Source of the DNA: Dugong dugon
Lineage: Eukaryota > Chordata > Mammalia > Sirenia > Dugongidae
DNA length: 64,000 nt
Direction: 5' to 3'
Assembly (NCBI GenBank): GCA_030035585.1
Contig: CM057480.1
Coordinates: 4,829,001-4,893,000, forward strand
Shown here: piece after piece, positions 55,384 through 64,000 of the stretch
Layout of the letters: each line of letters opens with the position of its first letter
How positions within the stretch are numbered: the first letter of the stretch is position 1
Position numbers and translations under genes: made by a program
The notes under the pieces: generated by a model
Told to the model about the DNA's origin: nothing
The model's input: the letters and a program-made list of their open reading frames with translations, nothing else
Databases searched by the model: none

Positions 55384-55546
55384 AACCAAATCAAACCCAT
55401 TGCTGTCAAGTCGATTCAGACTCACAGTGACCCTAGAGGACAGAGTAGAACCGCCCCATAGGGTTCCCAAGGAGTGGCTGGTGGATTCTAACCGCTGACC
55501 TTTTGGTTAGCAGCTGAGCTCTTAACCACCACGCCACCAGGGCTCC
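55384..55546 (-). mobile_element. AfroSINE-type SINE, short form (first of a same-target pair)
   Basis: AATCAAACCCATTGCTGTC tail to CGCCACCAGGGCTCC. Flanked by exact TATGCAGTAATA at 55372-55383 and 55547-55558. Confidence 0.93.
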
Positions 55547-55558
55547 TATGCAGTAATA

Positions 55559-55613
55559 ACCAAAACAAAATCAAACCCATTGCCATCGAGCCAATTCCAA
55601 CTCATAGCGACCC
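55559..55613 (-). mobile_element. AfroSINE-type SINE, 3' end only (second of a same-target pair)
   Basis: ATCAAACCCATTGCCATCG to ATAGCGACCC, about 55 bp. Flanked by the same TATGCAGTAATA at 55547-55558 and 55614-55625, so it inserted separately. Confidence 0.9.
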
Positions 55614-55808
55614 TATGCAGTAATAGATAACCAAGATAATTTGTGGGCTTGATTCATAGCTTTTAAATATTTATATATTTATCATGTAGTAAGACATTTG
55701 TACTCTTGCTACAGGATCTGTAAATATTAAGAATAGGCCTCATCTATACCAGGAAAAAATGAACATTCTTTGCAAGTGCTCACGTCATATTTATAAAAGT
55801 TTTTAATA

Positions 55809-55972
55809 TACTGTTGTTGTCAAAGTAGAACTTTTCCATAAGATTTTCAAGGCTATAATCTTTCGCAAGCAGATCACCAGGTTGTCTTCTGTAGTGTCTC
55901 TGGGAGGGTTCAAACCACCAATCTCTTGGCTAGTAGTTGAGTGCTTAACAGTTTGCACCACCCAGGGAGTCC
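55809..55972 (-). mobile_element. AfroSINE-type SINE, long form, tail shortened
   Basis: ACTGTTGTTGTCAAAGTAG, GGCTATAATCTTTCGCAAGC, GGGTTCAAACCACC, TTTGCACCACCCAGGGAGTCC. About 40 bp of the tail region are missing after GTTGTTGT. Confidence 0.75.
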
Positions 55973-56297
55973 TTTTAATTTCTTTAGTCATATGTTTCTA
56001 ATTTACTTGAGGTGGGCTGATCCAGGCTGGGCTCATTAGGTGGTTCTGCTAGTCTTAGCTGGGCTCACTCACATGGTTGCAGGTTGGAAGGCACTTGGTT
56101 GATGATGGAGGGTCCAACTGGGGCAGCTCAGCTGGGCCACTGTTTCATATCTTGCCCATCCTCCTCCTGGGATTACTGGGCTAATCCAAGCATGTTCTCA
56201 TAGCAATGGTAGAAGTGCAAGCAGGCAAGTAGAAATATGCAAGGCCTTTTAACACCTAAACTTGGAACTGGCTCACTGTACTTCAAACTCATTCTGC
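55973..56297. other. No feature seen
   Basis: No recognisable gene or repeat. Confidence 0.4.
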
Positions 56298-56302
56298 TGG
56301 CC

Positions 56303-56709
56303 TGCCTTAGTTACCTAGTGCTGCTGTAACAAAAAATACCACAAGTGAGTGACTTTAAAGAACAGACATTTATATTCTCACAGTTCAGGAGGCTAGAAGT
56401 CCAAATCCAGGGTGTGGCTCTACAGGGAGGTCCTTCTTTGTCCATTTCAGCTTCTAGTAGCCAGCAGTCCTTGGAGTTCCTGGGTTTGTAGACACATCTG
56501 CCATGTGTGTCCATCTTCATATGGTGTGTTGCCCTGTATGTGTGTGTCTGTGTCTATTCTGCTGTTTTTATAACTCAGAAGGGATTAGGTTTAGGACTTA
56601 CCCTACTCTGGTGTGGCTTCATTAACATAACATCACATCCACAGGTACAGGGGCCAGGACTTATATACATATATATATTTAGGGGGAGGGCACACTTCAA
56701 TCCACTACA
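56303..56709 (-). mobile_element. Solo LTR, MaLR (MLT1-like) family, with 5 bp target duplication
   Basis: Plus strand reads TGCCTTAGTTACCTAGTGC ... CTTCAATCCACTACA, the inverted form of the LTR at 46779-47290. Exact flanks TGGCC at 56298-56302 and 56710-56714, the 5 bp size expected of an ERVL/MaLR insertion. No internal viral sequence. Confidence 0.88.
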
Positions 56710-56717
56710 TGGCCCAA

Positions 56718-57403
56718 CGAAAAGAAAACAAAAATCCTCACGACTGTACCAATAAACAGCATCATGATAAATGGAGAAAAGATTGAAGGTGTCAAGGATT
56801 TCATTTTACTTGGATCCACAATCAACGCCCATGGAAACAGCAGTCAAGAAATCAAACAACACACTGCATTGGGCAAATCTGCTGCAAAAGACCTCTTTAA
56901 AGTGTTAAAAAGCAAAGATGTCCCTTTAAGAACTAAGGTGTACCTGACCGAAGCCATGGTGTTTTCCATTGCCTCATACGCATGCGAAAGCTGGACAATG
57001 AATAAGAAAGACCAAAGAAGAACTAATGCCTTTAAATTATGATGTATGACGTGAAGAATACTGAATATACCGTGGACTACCAGAAAAATGAACACATCTG
57101 TCTTGGAAGAAGTACAGCCAGAGTGCTCTTAGAAGCAAGGATGGTGAGACTGTCTCAAGTACTTTGGACATGTTATCAGGAGGGACCAGTCCCTGGAGAA
57201 GGACACCATGCCTGGTGAAGTAGAGGTCAGTGAAAAAGAGAAAGGCCCTCAATGAGATGGACTGACACAGTGGCTGCAACAATGGGCTCCAACCTAACAA
57301 GTATTGTGAGGATGGCACAGGACCAGGCAGTGTTTCATTCTGTCGTACATAGGGTCGTTACGGGTCGGAAGTAACTGGACGGCACCCAACAACTACAACA
57401 ACA
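56718..57403 (+). mobile_element. RTE/BovB-type LINE, 5'-truncated, with 11 bp target duplication
   Basis: From AAAGAAAACAAAAATCCTCACG to ACCCAACAACTACAACAACA. Flanks ACATGGCCCAA (56707-56717) and ACATGACCCAA (57404-57414). A 92-codon open piece (56764-57042) with LLGSTINAHGNSSQEIK and ASYACESW is the RTE C-terminal region; stops follow. Confidence 0.93.
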
Positions 57404-57414
57404 ACATGACCCAA

Positions 57415-59498
57415 GTTTGTTATATGACTAAATCCAAAGGGAAGAGATAGGAAAATACACTACGCTCCTTCAGTGCGAGGTGATGGAAAGTCACACACGG
57501 AAGTATATGAACGAGGAGAGAGGTGAGGAATTGGGGCCACTGCTGCAGTGTACCATAATTCACAATAAAATACAAAAAAAAAGTGACAAAAACCAGTAAT
57601 TTTTAAAAACCCTAGCAATATGATACTTTGTATCAGCACATCTATCTATCTAAACGTTCATATACTCCCATGAAATGACAGAAAAACTTTGTCTAAATTC
57701 TATTCGTTAAAATGTATTTAAAAAACAAAATACAAAGCAGTTCTTTTAATAAAATGGGAATAGAAAGATACTTTCATATCTCAACAAAAAATAAGTCAAA
57801 TCAATAGCCTACATAACACAAGTGAAATACTAGAAGCATCTGGTTATAATCTTTACACATTTTTATATTTTCTAATTTTCATAGACAATCAAATAACAGT
57901 TTTAAAGTGAAAACACACATGCACACTAAATGAGATACTTAATATATCTATGAAGTTGTTTAAATATGCAATTGCCTACTTTCACTAGAATAGAAAAAAG
58001 CATGGCATAAAGATCTTTCTCATTTTGTACTTAATATGTTTTTGTTTTTGTAGTATTTTCCTCTGACTCAAATTGACAGAAAAATAACACTTGGGAGGGA
58101 TCAAGAGTATAGATAATATGATCAAAAGACCGTGAAGAAAGATTTGCAGAACATGCCTTCATTATGTTTTACTAGTAAGTATAAAAATCACTTTCTAATT
58201 GTTATGCTAATACCCTGTGTATTCTTCCCCTTAGTTTCTTTCCCCTGCTGTCTCTCTTAACACTTAGGAATAATTTTCACAAGGTTACCCATTCTAAAGT
58301 GTGCCAATAAATGTAATTATATTTATTTCAGAAGGCATACTTAAATTTATGGAAACAAAAACAACACTATTTTTATTTATAACCATGGTAAATTTTAATA
58401 GTGAGTTTACTCTAGCAGTGCATAATGTGATGGCTGATGTATTTAACATGATTATAATTCAATGTAAACCCTAGGGAATTCCTAGAGAACTTATTCCCTC
58501 CAGTATCTCTATCTGTAGTGTAGCAAAAGAGCACTAAATTAGGGATCAAAGGATGTGGAGGAATTCTCAGCCAGGAAGCAATTCTTCTCAGGGGCATCCA
58601 TTGTTCCCTGGATTGACCTTTATCAGAGCACTTCCAGACTGTTCTTCAGTTACTGATTTACCCCCTCAGTGTTTCCTACCACAGAGTTAGCTCCTTCAAG
58701 TTTTCCACACGGTCTCTTGACAGAACCTTGAGTCTGGCCTCATGACCACTGGATGAAGAGGAAAGTCTGGACACCACTAGGCTTCCTCTGACAGCACACC
58801 AGTGGGGAAGGGAGGAGCACCTTCTTTCGGGCAGGAGTGGAACACAGTTCCTGAAGGGGAAGGGATTGTTACAGGTCTACGACAATGAAAGTCTCAGGTC
58901 TCTACGTAGGGATGCCAACTCAGCAATGATGTTAGGACATCCCATTACTGCCTCAGGAGAGTGGAAACCTAGGCTTCCCACTCAGCCCCTCATGGCATGG
59001 GTTGGGGTGGTTCCAAGTTTTTCTGTGGTTTTCATATGAAGTAGAACAGTCATTGTCTAAAAGATGCCTCTCTTGCCAGGCTACCCTTTCCTCATCCTTT
59101 GACTAGAGAACAGGCTTTTGTTGGAGCTTTTTTGTCTGTGCCTGCTGGTATTTCCAGGCAGCCAGCTTTCTTCAGCTCCGAGTCAGGGATATATGAAACA
59201 AAAACAAAACAAACAAATCTCAGGAAATTTTCATTATTTTTTTCCTTACACCCTGACCTCCCTACATGATCTGCTCTTTCTCTCCATCCTTCAGGTGTTT
59301 GTTTTATATATAATGTCCAAATTGTTATTCATACTTAGCAGGAGAGATGGGAAAAGTATGTCTATTCCATTTTCCTGAAAGCAGAAGATTCCTTCCTCAG
59401 TGGTTTTTGGACTAACCTGAAGCCATGAAGACAAAAGGACAAGTTGAGAGATGTGTGCCTCCTTTTGGACAGTAAAGGATGACTTCACTTATTAAAAT
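57415..59498. other. No gene seen
   Basis: AT-rich host sequence; only short ORFs, none recognisable. Confidence 0.42.
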
Positions 59499-60441
59499 TG
59501 TTGTAGTACTGAACAAAACTTACACTCTGTTGAAAGTGTAAACAAAGCGTTTTATTTGAGGAATAAGGCAGCTTGAGCTGGACAACACAATGTGAGGTCA
59601 CAAAGTATTCCAACTCATTGAAAAAGGGGTAAGCCTTTTATACAGTAAAGTGGAGAAAGAATACATTGACTATAGCCACAAAGAGAATGTGTGATCACAG
59701 TGACAAGGTGGTCACATCATCACAGTCTTTCTTAACATCAGTAATTCTATTTTAAACATACACTCTTCCTGGAACATGCTGTGTAAGAATTCTTGGTAAA
59801 CACCATCTGACAAGCATTTCCTAAACTTCCACAAATCACATTCTTGCCTAGGATAACCCAGAATCAGTGTAAATATTGATGGACTTTCCTGACGCAAGCT
59901 TGCAAGCCTTAGTAAGGGTTATCAATTTGGCTTGCTGGGCAGAAGTGGCTTCAGAAAGGGCCTGATTTTCAAGGACATCAGTAGAAGCTGTAACAGCAAA
60001 TCCAGTCTGGTAATACGGGCTAGTAGGATTGGGTTTTCTGATGGTTAAGGTTGTGTGTCAACTTGTCTGGGCAATGATTATCAGTGGTTTGGCAGTTATG
60101 ATGTAATTTCCCAGTTATGTAATGATGTAATCTGGCAATTATATAATGATGCAATTCGACAGTTACATAATGATGTAATCAACTCCCCGATGAGATTTGC
60201 TACAAGCAGCCAATCAGTTGAAAGGAAGTTTCCTTGGGGGTGTGGCCTGCCTCCCCTAGAACATGCTGCACAAGCATTCTTGATAAACATTGTCCGACAA
60301 GCATTTCCTGAATTTCTGCAAACCACATTCTTGCCTTATCTTCATTTAAAGTTTTACAAGGTTGTAACATTTATTTTAAGGCAGAAGCAGGAGCTGGGAA
60401 CAAAATGGAGTTTGATTCAAACATGAGTTAGCCATTTTGTC
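59499..60441 (-). mobile_element. Possible LTR-like element
   Basis: Minus-strand TATAAAAG at 59642-59635 is followed 80 bp later by AATAAA at 59556-59551. Candidate ends on the plus strand are TGTTGTAG (59499) and GCCATTTTGTCA (60441). Upstream of the TATA-like box are a 24 bp tandem array and an 85 bp direct repeat. No target duplication or internal genes were found. Confidence 0.3.
60092..60182. repeat. 24 bp tandem repeat, about four units
   Basis: Units at 60092-60110 (shortened), 60111-60134, 60135-60158 and 60159-60182, each of the form NCARTTAYRTAATGATGYAATYNN. Confidence 0.92.
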
Positions 60442-60719
60442 ATGCCAAGTACATCAGTTTTAGAGTGTTCTCACACAAAATCATAGGTCTTTCATGCCTT
60501 TTCTTGTCTCCAGTTATGAAATTTTCCTTAGGATGTTTGTCTATGACAACATAACCTTGCTGGGTGTTTTAACGTTTCTTTTTTTTTTTTCCCCCCTCTC
60601 TTCTCTAGTCCTACAAATTAAAAGATATCAAGAGCCCCTATTGATTGGAAAAATGAAAGACCAAATACTAATTTTTTACATACCAAGAGGCAAGCACTGC
60701 GTTAAGTAAACTAGTTGTT
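60442..60719. other. No feature seen; T/C tract at about 60579-60605
   Basis: No recognisable gene or repeat. Confidence 0.42.
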
Positions 60720-60849
60720 TAAAGAGGAATTTATTTTACAGACAAGAACAATTCAGCTCACTGAATTTAATTTCCTTGCCTGTAAAGAGTAGATTCTAGA
60801 TTTAAATCCAAGTCTAACTTATTCCAAAACCCAATTCTGCTTCTTCCAT

Positions 60850-61160
60850 GCATAACCTTAAAAAACTCATTTGGCCTCTTTAGCTTTCTATTATTGTATC
60901 TGTGAAATGGGAATAATATTTATTTAACAGGATTGCAGAGCCCTGGTGGCATAGTGGTTAAGACCTTGGCTGCTAACCAAAAGGTTCGCAGTTCAAATCC
61001 ACCAGCCGCTCTTTGGAAACCTTATGGGGCCGTTCTACTCTGTCGTGTAGGGTTGCTATGAGTGGAAATCAACTCAACAGCAATAGGCTTTTGTTTTGTT
61101 TAAACAGGATTGTTAGTAATGTTAAGTTAATTCATATATGTGAAGAAAGAGCTTTGGATT
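60850..61160 (+). repeat. MIR-type SINE relic, split by an AfroSINE
   Basis: CTATTATTGTATCTGTGAAATGGGAATAATATTTATTTAACAGG on the left and TGTTAGTAATGTTAAGTTAATTCATATATG on the right join into one MIR 3' half when the SINE is removed. Confidence 0.6.
60936..61102 (+). mobile_element. AfroSINE-type SINE, short form, with 10 bp target duplication
   Basis: AGAGCCCTGGTGGCATAGTGG, GCAGTTCAAATCC, GGGTTGCTATGAGTGGAAAT, TTTTGTTTTGTT tail. Exact flanks AACAGGATTG at 60926-60935 and 61103-61112. Confidence 0.93.
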
Positions 61161-61284
61161 CTACAAAGTATGTGCAACTTTGTGAGGTGGTTACTGTTAG
61201 GAAGTCATATCTCATCACCCATCAGTAGGACTTGCATATTGAAATGTTTGTCCAGACACCATGGCCAAGATTTAGTAGAACCCT

Positions 61285-61530
61285 GAAGTTTAAACATTTG
61301 GGATCTGAATCCGATCACTTAGATTCTATTTCTGGCTACCACTTACTCATTATTTACCCTTAGGAAAAACTCTTGAAGCCTCAGTTTCCCCATCTGTAAA
61401 ATAAAGGTAATATATTATTCATCCCATTTGGTTCTTGTGAATATGAAATCAGCTAATACATGTAAAGCATTTAATACAGTACCTGTTTCATGGTTAGTGC
61501 TTAATAAATAAGCTACTGGTATTACTTAGT
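61285..61530 (+). repeat. MIR-type SINE relic
   Basis: GATCTGAATCCGATCACTTAG, CCTCAGTTTCCCCATCTGTAAAATAA, ATCAGCTAATACATGTAAAGC, GTGCTTAATAAATAAG. One of the better kept MIRs. Confidence 0.85.
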
Positions 61531-62489
61531 CATCTAACTGCTTTCCTTGCCCATAGACTCATCCAGGTATAATGACTCCTGTTTGTCAGTCATTCTACAA
61601 AAGGTAGGGTACAGCTAGGGTCACAGAACAGAGCATTAATGACCTCCTGGAGCCACCCCAGGTCTGAAAAAAAGAACTCAACAAGAGATTTGGAGCCTAA
61701 GTTAAAATCCTATAAGGAGCATGAGAGCATCAAGCCTTTGCATAACCTTTTAGGACTGCTTGCCTACATGGAGCTGCTTATCTAAATAGCGGGGAAAATA
61801 TCTTTGGAACTCTTCTACAGAGCATTTCATTTGATTTATTGCTTGTCACGTACAGCTACAATGCAACTGGCTTCCAAATCAGTACATCTACTTTGTGTGC
61901 CTATCTCCATCATATTCTTTTATTAAGACACTCTTGCAGGGTTAATAAAGTGTTTATATTTAAATTGTTATACCCGTCAATCAAATATAGTCTCCAGTCA
62001 ATCATATATCTAGCTTAAGATGGAAGGGGAGAAAAATCAGCTAAAATGACTTGGCTGATGCAATGTGTATGAAATCTATTGAGGGAACAAGTTAAAAATT
62101 ATATGTTATATCAGTTAAACTTGGAACAGAAAGTTTGTCCTCTTAAACCAGGCACTAGGTAACTCAGATGAATCTACTATTTTTTCCTCTTCCATTTAGG
62201 ATTTGCGTGGAGACATATATTAAGACATCTCTCACACTGAGGTTAACATAGGTTTGACTGCAAATATCAATGTATCTGCATGATTAAACAAACATATGAT
62301 TATCTTCAAAAGCATTTATTATATGAATGCATGGTACATAATTTTAAAAATTACTGGGTAAAGACCGTCATATTAAAAATGGATTAAGTATCAAGATTAT
62401 CTATGGCATGCTCCCATTTTAATAATTTGTGACTTGGGCAAATTACATCAGTTGTGAATCTCAATGTCTTTATCTTCAAAAGGGAGTGT
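61531..62489. other. No feature seen
   Basis: No recognisable gene or repeat. Confidence 0.42.
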
Positions 62490-62995
62490 GGCCTCTCTGC
62501 CCTCAGGCTTCTCTCCTCCAATCAACATCCTTTATACAATTACCAGAGTGATTTTTTAATAAATATACATCCAACCATATCACACAAAGAATTTTAAATC
62601 CCTCAGTGACTCCCCATCTCAGCTAAAACGAGGTTCTATTCCCCAGAATGGTCTTACGACACCTTGTGATCTGGAACATACCCGTTTTATGCCCATCTTC
62701 TCCTTACATCCACTTATATACTCTATCTCAGTCCTGTTGCAGTAGTAAGAATTGGCGATCATAACCTTTCTCTTTCTGAACATAGACATTTGCAAATGAA
62801 CTGTCCTTCTCAACAACTCACTTGACAACCTCTTTCTCATCCTTCCTCTCCAAAACCTACCTATCCTGTATTTCAATACTTTCTTGAACATATTTGTATA
62901 TACTTCCATTTTGGTACATATTATATATTAGTCTATGCATAATTCTTCTCCACTAGACTTTAAGTTCCCTTTAGAGCAAAAACAATGTTCCATCC
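62490..62995 (+). repeat. L2 LINE relic
   Basis: CCAGAGTGATTTTTTAATAAA, CCCTCAGTGACTCCCCATC, CACCTTGTGATCTGGAAC, CTCCACTAGACTTTAAGTTCCC, in the L2 3'-region order. The 96-codon minus ORF 62619-62909 is within it and is not a gene. Confidence 0.75.
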
Positions 62996-63059
62996 ATCTG
63001 GATAGCACATGGTGTCAGAAAGAGTGGATTACTCATTCTATTATTTGAGTAATTCAAAA

Positions 63060-63540
63060 GTAACAAATAGGTATCTTAAATTGAGTTCTAACTACCAAGC
63101 TAACCATTTCAGAAAAAACCTATTTGGTCTAAAAAGCAACTAGAGAAAATAGAATGGATACTAAAAAAATACTCAGTTGAACTAAAATTAAATAGGAATG
63201 AAGCAGGAAAAAACATGGACAAATAGAATACAGAGAACAAGGAGGCAGACTTAAGTTCAACCATATAATAATCACCTTATATATAAGTGAACTGAACACT
63301 CAAAAAGATTTTCTGAATGGATAAAAGCAAGACTATATGCAGTGTACAAGAGACATATTTCTCATATTAAGGCAGAGGTGGGTTAAAGATAAATAATAAT
63401 AAAGATAATGCAATACAAATTCAACTCTAAGCATAAGGAAGCTGGTGTGGCTATATTCATATCAGATAAAGTAGACTTCAAGACAAGCAGTATGAATGAC
63501 CAGGGATAAAAAGGGTCATTTATCCGATAAGAGTCGTTTC
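63060..63540 (+). repeat. Old L1 ORF2 (endonuclease region) relic
   Basis: GAATGGATAAAAGCAAGACTATATGCAGTGTACAAGAGACA and GGTGTGGCTATATTCATATCAGATAAAGTAGACTTCAAG are a decayed version of the same endonuclease segment seen intact at 1-327 (WIRKQD...QETH and GVAILISDKIDFK). Stops and frameshifts throughout. Confidence 0.8.
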
Positions 63541-63730
63541 AATAAGAAAACTAAGTTCAGCAAGTGTGAGAATTATAAGCAGCAAGTTGGGTGTGAAACG
63601 CTATCTGCAGGAACCCGATATCCATTCTACGCACTATGCTGTACTACCTCACAATGAACATATCAATAAATGAAGTAATGAATGAACAAATATGGTCTCT
63701 AGGGTCTTTATTATATCCTAAATCTCAGGA

Positions 63731-63851
63731 ATGGGCTCAAGTATAACCACGATTATGGACATGGCACAGGACCGGGCAGTGTTTCGTTCTGTGGTACACA
63801 GGGTCGCTAGGAGTCAGAAGTGACTCAACAGCACCTAACAACAACAAAAAC
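63731..63851 (+). mobile_element. RTE/BovB-type LINE, 121 bp 3' end, with 11 bp target duplication
   Basis: ATGGGCTCAAGTATAACC, GGCACAGGACCGGGCAGTG, GGGTCGCTAGGAGTCAG, CACCTAACAACAACAAAAAC. Exact flanks AAATCTCAGGA at 63720-63730 and 63852-63862. Confidence 0.93.
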
Positions 63852-64000
63852 AAATCTCAGGAGTTTCTTTTCATTTCAGTCTGTTTCCAAAGTGCCCCTG
63901 ATAGTAGGATCTCTATTGTCAATGGGACTTTAGAAGTTCTAGAATCCCACATATATCAGATGGTTCCTGGTGATGGCAGTTAGTTGGCAACAGTTGGTCC

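Noticed and set aside
60092..60182. Regularly spaced repeats resembling a CRISPR array
   Set aside because: Units are directly adjacent without spacers and the context is mammalian.
62619..62909. 96-codon minus ORF with a basic product
   Set aside because: Lies inside an L2 relic and is antisense to it.

Overview
This is a stretch of mammalian nuclear DNA built almost entirely of interspersed repeats. Two repeat types dominate: a tRNA-derived SINE (roughly 165 or 210 bp, with tRNA-like A and B boxes) and an RTE/BovB-type LINE. Both end in nearly the same 3' sequence (GGGTCGCTATGAGTC...). That pairing is the AfroSINE and its RTE partner, so the DNA is from an afrotherian. An elephant is my best guess, but hyrax, manatee or another afrotherian is not excluded from sequence alone. 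No complete host gene is recognisable, so the window is intergenic or intronic.

Layout. 1-4003 is the 5' part of a young L1 on the minus strand: a 2.2 kb CpG-rich 5'UTR with tandem monomers, an uninterrupted 349-residue ORF1, a 432 bp inter-ORF spacer and the first 109 codons of ORF2 with endonuclease residues N14 and E43 in place; it is cut by the window edge. 4-17 kb is old unique-looking sequence with MIR/L2-type relics, single SINEs and RTE 3' ends. 17.5-18.2 kb is a SINE split by an L1 3' fragment. 18.3-19.4 kb is the longest RTE copy, a decayed reverse transcriptase. 24.7-25.8 kb holds two RTE copies head to head. 26.6-27.5 kb has two hAT (MER5/MER20-like) relics. 33.2-33.9 kb is an old L1/HAL1 ORF1-type relic broken by an RTE. 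37.6-38.5 kb is an LTR-like element whose upstream part carries three tandem octamer-containing repeats. 46.8-47.3 and 56.3-56.7 kb are two solo LTRs of one MaLR-like family in opposite orientation. 54-56 kb is a SINE cluster with a 12 bp target duplicated three times. 59.5-60.4 kb is a second, less certain LTR-like element. 62.5-63.5 kb holds old L2 and L1 relics.

Two small segments look as if they could be host exons: 45400-45594 (+), flanked by splice-like sites in a symmetric phase, and 22186-22437 (-), which looks like a terminal exon. I do not recognise either protein, and both are hypotheses.

How the parts work together: the L1 is self-contained (ORF1p chaperone plus ORF2p nuclease/RT), while the SINEs have no protein and by their shared tail were probably copied by the RTE machinery. 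Target-site duplications around several copies give a relative order of events (LTR, then RTE; SINE, then a second SINE in the same target).
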